This document shows positions 46,816 through 55,430 of a stretch of DNA of 64,000 nucleotides, in pieces (position 1 is the stretch's first letter; every line of letters begins with the position of its first letter). The notes beneath the pieces are model-generated. The model was given only the letters and a program-made list of their open reading frames with translations. It was not told the origin of the DNA and searched no databases. The stretch is from positions 4,004 to 68,003 of the forward strand of contig JBMYZR010000005.1 in the NCBI GenBank assembly GCA_049610565.1. The letters are read 5' to 3'. Source of the DNA: UBA8752 sp049610565. GTDB taxonomy: Bacteria > Bacteroidota > Bacteroidia > Flavobacteriales_D > Sanyastnellaceae. The translations under genes were made by a program, and so were the position numbers.

Positions 46816-48501
46816 ATGAGAACCGCCATCCGATTCGACCTTCTGGTCGCCCTGTTTCTGCTGTTTCCCGCTTTTGTCTCCGGCCAGACCGACTCGCGGC
46901 CCTGTCCGGATTTCCTGCTGACGGACGCCGATGTGTCGGTGGAGCTTCCGGCCCTCGATGTGGCGTCGGCGTGGCTGCGCGCAGGCCGGGAAGAAGCCGA
47001 ACTCGGGAAGCACCTCTACGGCATCGTCCAGTCCGGTTCGGCCAACCTGGCGCCCTTAGCTGACACGGAAGTCCACGTGGCGGCCGTCCGCATCGCCAAC
47101 GCGATGGGGGTGTCCCTGCACTTCGACGACTTCCACCTGCCCGCCGGCGCGGAGATGTGGGTGACCGACCTCGACGGCACCTGGCAGGAGGGGCCCTATG
47201 ACTTCCGGGACAACGACGACCACGGGCGCATCTCCACGGAGGACATTCCCGGCGAATGGGCGGTGGTGCGTTTGTCGGTGCCTGCCGGTTTGACCGGGGA
47301 CGTCCGCCTCCACATCGAAGGTGCCGCGGCCCTGTTCCGCGACGTGGCTGGGGTCCGGGGCGGCAGTGCGCCCTGCGAAGTCGATGTGGCCTGTCCGGAA
47401 ATCCAGGGATGGGAATGTCAACGCGATGCGACCGTGCGCCTCTCCATCATCGAGAACGGCGGGTCCTACCTGTGCTCCGGCGCCATGGTCAACACGACGG
47501 CCCTCGATTGCCGCCGGTACATGCTCACCGCGCTGCACTGTGCGAGCAATGCCGATGACGACGATTTCGCCCTGCTCAAGGTCTACTACAACTACGAGCG
47601 GCCGGAATGCGGAGAGGGCAATGGACTGCTCAACCGCCGCCGCACGGGGGTCATCCGCCTCGCTGATTCCGACGACATCCAAGGCAGCAACTTCGAAGGG
47701 TCCGACTTCCTGCTGGTCGAGGTCGAGGACGCCATTCCGTCCAGCTGGGACGTGTACTATGCCGGCTGGGATGCCAGCGGATCCGGCTCGGATTCGGGCG
47801 TGGGCATCCACCATCCCTCCGGTGACGTGAAGAAGATCAGCACCTACACGCAGAACACGTCGAGCATCAGCCTCGGGGACTTCGGTTCGCATTGGCGCGT
47901 GTACTGGGTGGAAACCGTCACGGACCACGGGGTGACCGAAGGCGGGTCTTCCGGTTCCCACCTCTTCAACGAGGAAGGCCTGTCCATCGGCACCCTGTCG
48001 GCGGGGCTCTCCGCATGCACCAACGGCGGTGCGGGAGGCGGAACCGGCCCCAACCAGCCCGACTACTACGGCAAGATGTCCTTCCATTGGGACGACAACC
48101 CGAACCCCGCCGACGAGAAGCTCGAGCTGTGGCTCGACCCGGCAGGCACCGGGCAGACCGTGCTCCACGGTGCCTATCCGGATGAGGATGCGGCCGTTCC
48201 GTGCGGGCCCGACCAGGCCTGCGAGGAGGTAGCCGATGTGGCCCAGATGACGCTGTCCCGCGAGTTGCGTGTGGTGCCGAACCCGGCCTCCGACATCCTG
48301 CACCTCCGGCTGTCCGCCGGTGACTGGTCCGACGCGGCGACCATCACCGTGCGCGACGCGGTCGGCCGGATCGTGGCCACGGAGACGTGGTGGGGCGGTG
48401 CCGCCATGCTGGACGTGTCAGGCTGGCCCCGGGGGTGGGTTCTCCTGACGGTGACCCTGTCCGACGGCGCCCAGACGACCCGTCGCGTCGTCCTCAACTG
48501 A
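46816..48501 (+). CDS. Secreted trypsin-like serine endopeptidase with type IX secretion tail
   Basis: A 561-residue exported protease related to lysyl endopeptidases. Signal peptide to about residue 23 (VSGQ), a pro-region with a beta domain (about 85-180), then the catalytic domain (about 185-450) with His241 (LTALHC), Asp297 (EGSDFLLVEV) and Ser379 (TEGGSSGSHLF). Several cysteine pairs fit the family. The last about 80 residues are a T9SS type A sorting domain (RVVPNPASDILHLRLS, DAVGRIVATETW, MLDVSGWPRGWVLLTV). Lysine specificity is usual for close relatives but not proven here. A weak box TACCTTG (46768-46774) lies 41 nt upstream. Confidence 0.9.
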   Translation: MRTAIRFDLLVALFLLFPAFVSGQTDSRPCPDFLLTDADVSVELPALDVASAWLRAGREEAELGKHLYGIVQSGSANLAPLADTEVHVAAVRIANAMGVSLHFDDFHLPAGAEMWVTDLDGTWQEGPYDFRDNDDHGRISTEDIPGEWAVVRLSVPAGLTGDVRLHIEGAAALFRDVAGVRGGSAPCEVDVACPEIQGWECQRDATVRLSIIENGGSYLCSGAMVNTTALDCRRYMLTALHCASNADDDDFALLKVYYNYERPECGEGNGLLNRRRTGVIRLADSDDIQGSNFEGSDFLLVEVEDAIPSSWDVYYAGWDASGSGSDSGVGIHHPSGDVKKISTYTQNTSSISLGDFGSHWRVYWVETVTDHGVTEGGSSGSHLFNEEGLSIGTLSAGLSACTNGGAGGGTGPNQPDYYGKMSFHWDDNPNPADEKLELWLDPAGTGQTVLHGAYPDEDAAVPCGPDQACEEVADVAQMTLSRELRVVPNPASDILHLRLSAGDWSDAATITVRDAVGRIVATETWWGGAAMLDVSGWPRGWVLLTVTLSDGAQTTRRVVLN

Positions 48502-48524
48502 CGGCGCGGAGCGGAGGGGGCGGT

Positions 48525-50675
48525 TCAGCGAACCCAAACGAGCTCCGAGAGCTCCACCCGGGTGCGGAATTCACCGAAGGCCACTGTGGCCTTCTTGCCC
48601 TTCAGTTCGAGCACTTCGCCGCGTTGGCGGCCTTCGCGCAGCCGCACCGTGCTGCCCACTCGGATCCGGTCGAGGTTCTGCTTGGTCCGCGCGGTCTTCC
48701 GCTTGCTGTCCCGCGCAGCCTTCTTCCGCGCTGCAGCCTCCGCCTTTTCGGCCTTCTTGGTGGCCTCCACGGACAGGTATTTCCGGACGTCCTCGATGAG
48801 GCCCTTGTTGGATTGGCCAGCTTTGAACCGGTCGATGAACTGCTGCAGCTTCTTGCCGCGAAGGAGGGCCGCGTTCTGTTCCTGCCCGACCTGCTGGACG
48901 GCGTCCTGACGCTCCTCGAGGCGGGAGGCTTTCCGCTCGTATTCGCGCCGCGCCTCCTCGGCCTCGTGCTCGGCCTTGAGCTGGCGGTCCACCATCCGGG
49001 CGTGCCGCGATTTCTCCTTCTGCAACCCGGCGATGAGCCCGTCGAGCTTGACCTTGCGCGGGTCGAGCTTGCCCTTGGCGCGGGCGATGAGCCCCTTGTC
49101 AATGCCATTCAACTCCGCCACCTCGAACGTGAAGGAGCTGCCGGGCTGTCCGAGGTCCAGGAGATAAGTCGGGGAGAGGGTCTCCCCGTCGAACAGCATG
49201 CTGCCGTTGACCGCCTCCGGCATCGTCGTGGCGCGGGTCTTGATGTTGGCGTAGTGGGTCGTGATCACCCCGAACGCCTGTTTGCCGTAGAGCTCCTCGA
49301 AGAAGACCTCCGCCAGGGCCCCGCCGAGCTCGGGGTCGCTGCCCGTGCCGAATTCATCGAGGAGCAGCAGGGTGTTCCGCCCGGCCACCGAGAGGAAGCC
49401 CTTCATCCGCTTCAGCCGATAGCTGTAGGTGGAGAGCTGGTTCTCGATGCTCTGGTTGTCCCCGATGTCGGTGAGGATCTGCTTGAAGAGCCCCATGGCG
49501 CTGTTGGGGTGGACCGGAACGAGCAGTCCGCTTTGGACCATGGCCTGGATGAGGCCCACCATCTTCAGGGTGATGGACTTTCCGCCCGCATTGGGGCCGC
49601 TGATGACGAGCATGCGCCGCGCCGGGTGCAGGGTCAGGTTCTGGGACTGGATGGGCAGGCCCTTGCTGCGGTGGGTGAGCAGGAGCAAGGGGTGGTGCGC
49701 CTTGAGCAGTTCAATGCGCAACTCTTTGACGATGTGTGGCTTGACCCCATCCATGTCGAGGGCCAACTTCACCTTGGCCTGCAGGAAGTCAAGCTTGATG
49801 AGGAGGCGCTGCTGGGCCTTGATGAGCGGGGTGTGCTTCCGGATGCGCTGGGTCAGCGCGCGCAGGATGCGCACGATTTCCTTGCGCTCGTCGTCCCGAA
49901 GCATTTCGAGCTCGTGGTTGACCTGCTGGCATTCGACCGGTTCGATGAAGGTGACCGATCCGGTCTTGGAGGTACCGAGGGCGGTTCCGCGCACCTTGCG
50001 CTTGTGGGTGCTGGCGATGGCGAGAACGCGTCGCCCGTTGAGGTAGCCTTCCTCCGTATCGGCGAGCCAGCCCTGTTTGGCGCAGCTCCGCATCGCCTTG
50101 TCGAAGAGCCGGTTGACCTGCCGGCGGGCCGTCTGCATGTCGATGCGGATGCGGGCGAGGTCCGGTGAGGCCTGGTTGCGCACGCCTCCTTTGGGGTCGA
50201 ACACGGCCTCGATTTCCTTCACGATCTCGGTATTCTCGCTCACGGTGCCCAGCATCCCGCAGAGGCGGGGAAAAGCGCGTTCGCGGCCCTGGAGGGCGGC
50301 GATGATGTCGTTGACGAGGCGGGTGCATTGCAGGACCCGCATGAATCCCGCCTCGGTGAGCGCAGAACCAGAGACCTCCAGCAGTTTGATTTCGGCCCGG
50401 ATTTCTTCGAAGACCAAGGCCGGAAAGGCATACCCTTCGACCCGGATGCGCCGCAGTTCGTCCGTGGAGTCGAGGGCTTCGAGCAGGGTGGAGCGGTGCG
50501 AGGTCGGCGCGAGTTCCCGGGCACGCCGCATGGCGCTTTCGGTCTTGCAATGCCCCGCAAGGCGCTCCCGGATTTCATCGAAGCCGAGGTCCTCCGCCGA
50601 TTGGGCGTCGAACGACACCGTGCGGGAGCGCGCGGGCCTCGCCGGCCGGCCGGGTTGTCGGTCAGAGGCGGCCAT
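48525..50675 (-). CDS. mutS2: MutS2 family ATPase lacking the Smr nuclease domain
   Basis: A 716-residue MutS2-like protein. The N-terminal clamp-like region (about 1-330) is followed by the ABC-type ATPase (Walker A GPNAGGKS, Walker B LLLLDEFGTGSDP, then HYANIKTRA), a long charged coiled coil and a short C-terminal KOW-like beta domain (VRLREGRQRGEVLELKGKK). MutS2 normally ends in an Smr nuclease module; here the protein stops before it. MutS2 is linked to ribosome rescue and to suppression of recombination. The ATG at 50675 overlaps the miaA end by 14 bp. Absence of Smr is common in Bacteroidota homologues, so it need not be a defect. Confidence 0.92.
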   Translation of the reverse strand: MAASDRQPGRPARPARSRTVSFDAQSAEDLGFDEIRERLAGHCKTESAMRRARELAPTSHRSTLLEALDSTDELRRIRVEGYAFPALVFEEIRAEIKLLEVSGSALTEAGFMRVLQCTRLVNDIIAALQGRERAFPRLCGMLGTVSENTEIVKEIEAVFDPKGGVRNQASPDLARIRIDMQTARRQVNRLFDKAMRSCAKQGWLADTEEGYLNGRRVLAIASTHKRKVRGTALGTSKTGSVTFIEPVECQQVNHELEMLRDDERKEIVRILRALTQRIRKHTPLIKAQQRLLIKLDFLQAKVKLALDMDGVKPHIVKELRIELLKAHHPLLLLTHRSKGLPIQSQNLTLHPARRMLVISGPNAGGKSITLKMVGLIQAMVQSGLLVPVHPNSAMGLFKQILTDIGDNQSIENQLSTYSYRLKRMKGFLSVAGRNTLLLLDEFGTGSDPELGGALAEVFFEELYGKQAFGVITTHYANIKTRATTMPEAVNGSMLFDGETLSPTYLLDLGQPGSSFTFEVAELNGIDKGLIARAKGKLDPRKVKLDGLIAGLQKEKSRHARMVDRQLKAEHEAEEARREYERKASRLEERQDAVQQVGQEQNAALLRGKKLQQFIDRFKAGQSNKGLIEDVRKYLSVEATKKAEKAEAAARKKAARDSKRKTARTKQNLDRIRVGSTVRLREGRQRGEVLELKGKKATVAFGEFRTRVELSELVWVR

Positions 50676-51663
50676 GGGCGAGCAGGTGTTCGGCGATGGC
50701 GACCCCGTCATCGGGACGGCGGGCGTCCACCCAGTGCACATCGCGCTGCCGGTGGAACCACGTCAACTGGCGGCGGGCGAATTGGCGGGTGGCTTCCTGA
50801 ATCTTGCGGATGGCGGTGTCCATGTCCATGTGGCCTTCGAGGACATCAAACAACTGAGGGTACCCCACGGTTTTCAGCGCATTGCAATCGCGGTGGGGCA
50901 GCACGGATTCGGCCTCCTGAAGCCAGCCCTGTTCCATCATGAGCAGGGTGCGGCGGTTGATGCGGTCGTGGAGCAGGTCCCGGGGAGCGCCAATGCCGAG
51001 GGTCAACGTGTCCCAGGGGCGGCGCACGTGTCGGGACCATCCGCCGGGATGCACCGTTTTCAGGCCGGCTTGCTGCTTTCGCAAGGTGCTGTACGGCTGG
51101 CCGGCGCACCGGCAGACCTCGAGGGCCCGGATGACGCGGTGTGGATTGGACCGGTCGACCTCGGCATGGTGGTCGGGGTCCCGCTCGGCCAACTCGGCCA
51201 GGAGGGGAGTCAGCCCTTTCGCTTCGTGCAGTGCATTGAGTTCGGCCCGGACTTGGGGGTCGGCCGGGATGTCGTCCAGTCCATCGTGGATGGCCTGCAC
51301 GTACAGACCGCTTCCGCCCGCCATGACGGCGACAGGACGCAGACCCCGTTCCTGCCGGTCCTCAAAATGGCGGGTGAGCCACTCGACCGCCTCGGTTTCA
51401 AATCGACCGCTGCTGTACTCCTCGGTGACGGAGAGGAAGTCGACGAAGTGATGGGGCGCAGCCTGCCGTTCTTCTGCGGTGGGCTGGGCGGTGCCGATGG
51501 GAATTTCCCGGTAGAACTGGCGGCTGTCCGAGGACAGGATGTGCGCGTCGAGCGCCTGGGCAATGCGGATGGCGAGGCCGGTCTTGCCGATGGCGGTCGG
51601 CCCGACCACCGTGATGAGGAGCGGGGCATCCGCGCTCCGGGATGGGGTGGACAGGGTGCTCAA
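50662..51663 (-). CDS. miaA: tRNA dimethylallyltransferase
   Basis: A 333-residue MiaA, which transfers a dimethylallyl group to A37 of tRNAs reading U-first codons. P-loop GPTAIGKT (N-terminal), the SSDSRQFYREIPIGTAQPT segment, VMAGGSGLYVQAI and NPHRVIRALEVCR are all family marks; the late TWFHRQRDVHWVDA is present. The start is a TTG (51663-51661) which overlaps the previous stop as TTGA; no ATG occurs before the P-loop. This is one of very few non-ATG starts here. Its end overlaps mutS2 by 14 bp. Confidence 0.95.
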   Translation of the reverse strand: MSTLSTPSRSADAPLLITVVGPTAIGKTGLAIRIAQALDAHILSSDSRQFYREIPIGTAQPTAEERQAAPHHFVDFLSVTEEYSSGRFETEAVEWLTRHFEDRQERGLRPVAVMAGGSGLYVQAIHDGLDDIPADPQVRAELNALHEAKGLTPLLAELAERDPDHHAEVDRSNPHRVIRALEVCRCAGQPYSTLRKQQAGLKTVHPGGWSRHVRRPWDTLTLGIGAPRDLLHDRINRRTLLMMEQGWLQEAESVLPHRDCNALKTVGYPQLFDVLEGHMDMDTAIRKIQEATRQFARRQLTWFHRQRDVHWVDARRPDDGVAIAEHLLAHGRL

Positions 51664-52238
51664 TAGCCCAGGTCGTCGAGGTCGTCGAGGGACGTGAAGC
51701 TGGGACCGGAATCCTCTTCGTCCTCGTCACCGGCGAGGTAGGCATCGAGTTCGGGGTCGCCGGTCTTCAGCGGTCCCTTGTCCTCCTCTTCGGGTTCGTC
51801 GAGGTCCATGCCGAGGTCGACCTCCTTGCTGAATTGGTCCGGGGCCTCCCCGAATTCCTGAGCGAGCAGGGGGAACTCAGGCGTCTCGCCGTCCTCCACG
51901 CCGATGACCTCCACGTAGAAACACCACATGCGCAGGAAATCGTAGACGTAGACCATGCGGTCGTTGGCCGACGAGGCCAGCTCTTCGATCGCGATGGTGC
52001 GCATGGAAGGGTAGGGGTTGCCCTGGTCGTCCATGCCCATGTCCATCAGGGGCACTTCCCGTCCCCGTCCCCAATGCTCGTCGGACTGGAAGAACGAGGC
52101 CATTTCCCCCTCGCCGAAATCGAAGGCGGCGAGAATGCCGCGGTGCAGGTCCTCCAGGGGGGAGGTCCGGCCGATGAGGATGTCCCGGAAGACGTCTTCC
52201 TCAATGTCGATGATGACGCGGAATCGGAGGAGGTTCAT
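51660..52238 (-). CDS. pRiA4b ORF-3/IS1096 TnpR-like domain protein
   Basis: A 192-residue protein of the PRiA4_ORF3 family: MNLLRFRVIIDIEEDVFRDILI, ILAAFDFGEGEMASFF, VYVYDFLRMWCFYVEVIG. The name comes from plasmid and insertion-sequence passengers, but many chromosomal members, like this one, show no mobile context. The C-terminal about 55 residues are strongly acidic (DLDEPEEEDKG...). The family has no established activity. It leads the operon with miaA and mutS2 (TTGA overlap), so a role in tRNA modification or ribosome quality control is conceivable but unproven. TAAATTCG (52268-52275) lies 29 nt upstream. Confidence 0.85.
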   Translation of the reverse strand: MNLLRFRVIIDIEEDVFRDILIGRTSPLEDLHRGILAAFDFGEGEMASFFQSDEHWGRGREVPLMDMGMDDQGNPYPSMRTIAIEELASSANDRMVYVYDFLRMWCFYVEVIGVEDGETPEFPLLAQEFGEAPDQFSKEVDLGMDLDEPEEEDKGPLKTGDPELDAYLAGDEDEEDSGPSFTSLDDLDDLGY

Positions 52239-52298
52239 GGTGGGCGTAATCTGCGCTGGGCTCGCCGCGAATTTAGTTCATCTCTGCCTCGGACGCGT

Positions 52299-52306
52299 TA
52301 GTTTCG
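52299..52306 (+). promoter_or_regulatory. Putative -7 element of the TPR protein gene
   Basis: TAGTTTCG ends 41 nt before the ATG at 52348 in the divergent gap with the pRiA4b-like gene. Confidence 0.3.
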
Positions 52307-52347
52307 CGCGGTCGCCCGGACCGGTCGACGCAGCTGAAGACCCGCCC

Positions 52348-52890
52348 ATGACCTTCCCCTTCGACACCCGCATCCTCAAGTTTGGACTCTCTGCTGCCGC
52401 CCTCGGCTACTCCGTCAATTTGTACTCCACCGGATACATCGGCAGTGGCGTGGGCATGACCATCCTGGGCATCCTCATCGGGCTCACGGGGTTGCGCAGC
52501 GTGCGGATGATCATGGTGGCCTTCCGCATCCAGCAGCAAAAGCTGGACAAGGCGAGGTCCATATTGGACGGCGTCAACCCGAATCACCTCTGGAAAAGCA
52601 GTCGGGGCCAGTATTGGTTCCTCAAGGGCAACCTGTTGCTGGAATCCAGCCTCACCGAGGCGGAAAAGGCCTTTCGTCAAGCGTTGGACATCGGCATGAA
52701 GCGGGATGAGGAAAAGGCAGCGGTCATGCTCAACCTCGCTGCAATCCAGCACTCCAAGCGTCGTCCGAAAGAAGCCAAGGCCCTCATCGCGCAGGCCAAG
52801 CGGCTCGACAAGAAGGGCATGCTCAAGGGCGACATCAAGACCATCGAGAACGCGATCCGCAACCCGCAGCAGGTGTTGCGCCGTCGCTGA
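52348..52890 (+). CDS. Small membrane protein with TPR-like domain
   Basis: A 180-residue protein with two membrane helices (about residues 8-27 and 30-50; FGLSAAALGYSVNLY, GVGMTILGILIGLTGL) and a cytoplasmic helical domain resembling two to three tetratricopeptide repeats (GQYWFLKGNLLLESSLTEAEKAFRQAL, KAAVMLNLAAIQHSKRRPKEAKALIAQA). TPRs mediate protein contacts; the partner is unknown. It stands as a single gene. Confidence 0.82.
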   Translation: MTFPFDTRILKFGLSAAALGYSVNLYSTGYIGSGVGMTILGILIGLTGLRSVRMIMVAFRIQQQKLDKARSILDGVNPNHLWKSSRGQYWFLKGNLLLESSLTEAEKAFRQALDIGMKRDEEKAAVMLNLAAIQHSKRRPKEAKALIAQAKRLDKKGMLKGDIKTIENAIRNPQQVLRRR

Positions 52891-52931
52891 TGCCGACGAG
52901 GCGGTGCGCCGCCTTCACTGTGCGCACAACG

Positions 52932-53282
52932 TCAAAGTGAACGAGCCGGGCCGACAGCGCCGGTGGTGACCGTGCCCGTCCAATTGGGCAGGTGCTCCAG
53001 AGATGCGGACAGCGGATGGCCGCGCCTTACCTCCTGCAGTTCAAGGAGCCAATCCAACACCCGGTCCTGCGCTTTCAGATACAGGCCTTTCTGGGTCAGC
53101 CCGCCCAACGAGGCGGACCGGCTGCGGGCCTCGAACCGGACGAGGTAGTCGTGGGCATCCCGGGCAATTTGCTCGAAACGGTCCCGGCCTGCCGGACAGG
53201 TGTCGACGTGGCGAGCGCATTGCTCCACTACATCCAGCAGCAACACGCGCACGGCTCGTCTCATTTCGACCACATCGGGCAT
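52932..53282 (-). CDS. Small helical protein of unknown function
   Basis: A 116-residue protein predicted to be all helical (MRRAVRVLLLDVVEQCARHV, FEQIARDAHDYLVRFEARSR, KAQDRVLDWLLELQEVRR), possibly a four-helix bundle, with a disordered C-terminus. No family is recognised. The ATG at 53282 is chosen because TACCTTCA (53287-53294) sits 4 nt upstream, matching the pattern at other units; the frame stays open upstream, as a shadow through the next gene. An antisense plus-strand frame at 52992-53354 reads less like a protein. Confidence 0.6.
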   Translation of the reverse strand: MPDVVEMRRAVRVLLLDVVEQCARHVDTCPAGRDRFEQIARDAHDYLVRFEARSRSASLGGLTQKGLYLKAQDRVLDWLLELQEVRRGHPLSASLEHLPNWTGTVTTGAVGPARSL

Positions 53283-53286
53283 GCCC

Positions 53287-53294
53287 TGAAGGTA
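53287..53294 (-). promoter_or_regulatory. Putative -7 element of the small helical protein gene
   Basis: TACCTTCA on the minus strand ends 4 nt before the ATG at 53282; two mismatches to TAnnTTTG. Confidence 0.3.
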
Positions 53295-53347
53295 GAGGGG
53301 AGTTCTGACCCTCAGGCCATTGTGGGCGTCCTGTTGAAAAGTGAAGC

Positions 53348-55366
53348 TCAGTAGGCGAGCAGCCCGTCGAGGGCCTCGCCCAGTTGCGCATTGCCGAGAT
53401 AGGCGGCCTCGAGGGTGGGCGCGAAAGGGATGGGGGTGTCGATGGAGGCGACCCGTTGCACGGGGGCGTCCAGCTGCTCGAAGCAGGCCGATTGGATGCG
53501 CGCGGCAAGCTCGGCGCCAATGCCGCCCGTCAGGTTGTCCTCGTGCAGGACGAGAATCCGCCCGGCGGCGTTGGCTGAGGCATAGACGCCCTCCCAGTCG
53601 AGGGGCGCCAGCGTCCTCAGGTCCAGCACACCGATTTCCGTGCCATCCTGTTCGCGGCGGCGATCGGCTTCCTCCAGCGCCCAATGGACGCCCATGCCGT
53701 AGGTGACGATCAGGGCATCCTGCGCCTTGCCGATGAGCCTGGACTTGCCGAACTCGAGGCTGTAGTCGTTGGTCGGCACCTCGGCGCTCAGGCTGCGGTA
53801 GAGGGCCTTGTGCTCGAAGAACAGCACGGGGTTCGGGGTGTCGATGGCCCTGGCGAGCAGCCCTTTGGCATCCTCGGGGAAGGCGGGGTAGGCGATCATC
53901 AAGCCCGGGACATGGAAGAACCAGGCTTCGTTGGACTGGCTGTGGAACGGTCCGGCGGCGACACCGGCTCCGGTGGGCATCCGGACGACCACGTCCGCAT
54001 TCTGTCCCCACCGCCAGTGGAGCTTCGCGAGGTTGTTGACGATCTGGTTGAAGCCGCAGGTCACGAAGTCGGCGAACTGCATTTCCACCATGGCCTTGGA
54101 TCCGGCGATGGACAGTCCCAAGGCGGTGCCCACGATGGCGCTCTCGCACAACGGCGTGTTCCGCACTCGGCCATGGCCGAACCGGTCAACGAACCCGTCG
54201 GTGACCTTGAAGACGCCCCCGTAGTCGCCGATGTCCTGGCCCATGAGGACGAGGTTGGGGTGCCGTTCCATGGCCTGCCCGAGTCCGTCGGACACGGCAT
54301 CGATGAAGCGCATCTCCTTGCTGTCGCTGCCCGGGGCGCGCAGGACGACGGTCTCCTGCCGGAACAACCGGGCGGTTTCCGCCTCCACATCGGCCTCTAC
54401 CTCGGGCTCGGCCTCGGCGACCTTCAGGGCGCGGGCGATGTCGTTCTTGTGGGCGGTTTTCATCGCCTCGAGGCGCTCCTCGTTGAGCACCTTCCGGTCC
54501 ATGAGGAACTCCACGTAGCGGTCGACCGGGTCGTTCTGTTCCCATGCCTCGATGAGGCCTTCGGGGTAATACTTCGTGCCGCTGGCCTCCTCGTGACCAC
54601 GCCGGCGGAACGTCTCGAATTCCAGCAGGATGGGCCGGGGCCGTTCGCGCACGGATGCAGCCGCCTTGGACACGGCATCATACACGGCGAGGACGTCGTT
54701 GCCATTGACCCGGATGGCGTCTTCCTCGGGGATTCCGTAGCCCGGGGCCTTGTCCACGAAATGGGCACAGCGGAATTGCTGGCTGCTCGGCGTGGACAGT
54801 CCCCAGTGGTTGCTTTCGATGCAGAACAACACCGGCAGTTGCCAGACGGTCGCGACGTTGAGCGCTTCGTGGAAGTCCCCTTCGCTGGTCGCGCCATCCC
54901 CGGTGAAGACGAGGGTCGCCTTGCCCGCATCCTCCAACAGGGAGGCCAGCGCAATGCCATCGGCGATGCCCAGCTGGGGACCGAGGTGGCTGATCATGCC
55001 CACGATGTGGTGGGGCATGCTGCCGAAGTGGAAGCTGCGGTCGTGGCCCTGGGTGAATCCGGACGCCTTGCCCTGGAATTGGGCGAAGAGGTCGGTCAAT
55101 TCGATGCCCCGGGTGGTGAAGACGCCGAGGTTGCGGTGCATCGGCAGGATGAACTCGTCGGGATTCAACGCGGCGGCGCACCCCACAGAGATGGCCTCCT
55201 GGCCCATGCCGCTGAACCATTTGCTGATTCGGCCCTGCCGCAGCAGGCTGAGCATTTTCTCTTCAATGAGCCGCGGGAGCAGAAGTTGATCCAGCAGGCT
55301 GAGCATCCGGTCTGCATCCAGACCGCGGTCCTCGATGCGCAAAGTGGGGATGTCGGGTGTCGACAT
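53348..55366 (-). CDS. Branched-chain 2-oxoacid dehydrogenase E1, alpha-beta fusion
   Basis: A 672-residue thiamine-diphosphate enzyme that joins both E1 subunits. Residues about 1-335 are E1 alpha: GRISKWFSGMGQEAISVG, MHRNLGVF, the ThDP/Mg motif FTGDGATSEGDFHEALN. Residues about 345-672 are E1 beta: MRFIDAVSDGLGQAM, VLMGQDIGDYGGVFKVTDG, then NTPLCESAIVGTALG. It decarboxylates the 2-oxoacids of valine, leucine and isoleucine for iso-fatty acids or catabolism. The fusion is common in Bacteroidota. E2 and E3 are not in the window. A perfect TAGATTTG box is 4 nt before the ATG. Confidence 0.93.
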   Translation of the reverse strand: MSTPDIPTLRIEDRGLDADRMLSLLDQLLLPRLIEEKMLSLLRQGRISKWFSGMGQEAISVGCAAALNPDEFILPMHRNLGVFTTRGIELTDLFAQFQGKASGFTQGHDRSFHFGSMPHHIVGMISHLGPQLGIADGIALASLLEDAGKATLVFTGDGATSEGDFHEALNVATVWQLPVLFCIESNHWGLSTPSSQQFRCAHFVDKAPGYGIPEEDAIRVNGNDVLAVYDAVSKAAASVRERPRPILLEFETFRRRGHEEASGTKYYPEGLIEAWEQNDPVDRYVEFLMDRKVLNEERLEAMKTAHKNDIARALKVAEAEPEVEADVEAETARLFRQETVVLRAPGSDSKEMRFIDAVSDGLGQAMERHPNLVLMGQDIGDYGGVFKVTDGFVDRFGHGRVRNTPLCESAIVGTALGLSIAGSKAMVEMQFADFVTCGFNQIVNNLAKLHWRWGQNADVVVRMPTGAGVAAGPFHSQSNEAWFFHVPGLMIAYPAFPEDAKGLLARAIDTPNPVLFFEHKALYRSLSAEVPTNDYSLEFGKSRLIGKAQDALIVTYGMGVHWALEEADRRREQDGTEIGVLDLRTLAPLDWEGVYASANAAGRILVLHEDNLTGGIGAELAARIQSACFEQLDAPVQRVASIDTPIPFAPTLEAAYLGNAQLGEALDGLLAY

Positions 55367-55370
55367 GCTC

Positions 55371-55378
55371 CAAATCTA
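55371..55378 (-). promoter_or_regulatory. Putative -7 element of the 2-oxoacid dehydrogenase gene
   Basis: TAGATTTG on the minus strand is a perfect TAnnTTTG and ends 4 nt before the ATG at 55366. Confidence 0.55.
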
Positions 55379-55414
55379 CTTCCGGCCCGAGGTGAGCGGG
55401 CATGGTGCCCGGCG

Positions 55415-55421
55415 TAATTTG
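55415..55421 (+). promoter_or_regulatory. Putative -7 element of the FAD dehydrogenase gene
   Basis: TAATTTG, as at 9565-9571, ends 9 nt before the ATG at 55431; divergent from the element at 55371-55378. Confidence 0.4.
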
Positions 55422-55430
55422 CCGCGGAGT

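Noticed and set aside
51660..52238. Trace of an insertion sequence suggested by the pRiA4b ORF-3/IS1096-like gene
   Set aside because: No transposase, terminal inverted repeats or target duplication are visible, and the gene is firmly built into the miaA-mutS2 operon by a 4-bp overlap.
52992..53354. Plus-strand 120-codon frame opposite the small helical gene
   Set aside because: The minus-strand frame shows amphipathic helices and a promoter-like box 4 nt before its ATG; the plus-strand frame has neither.
54186..54545. Short-period charged frame inside the 2-oxoacid dehydrogenase gene, looked at as possible repeat DNA
   Set aside because: It is an alternative frame of the Glu/Ala-rich linker between the alpha and beta parts of the fused enzyme; no nucleotide repeat is present.
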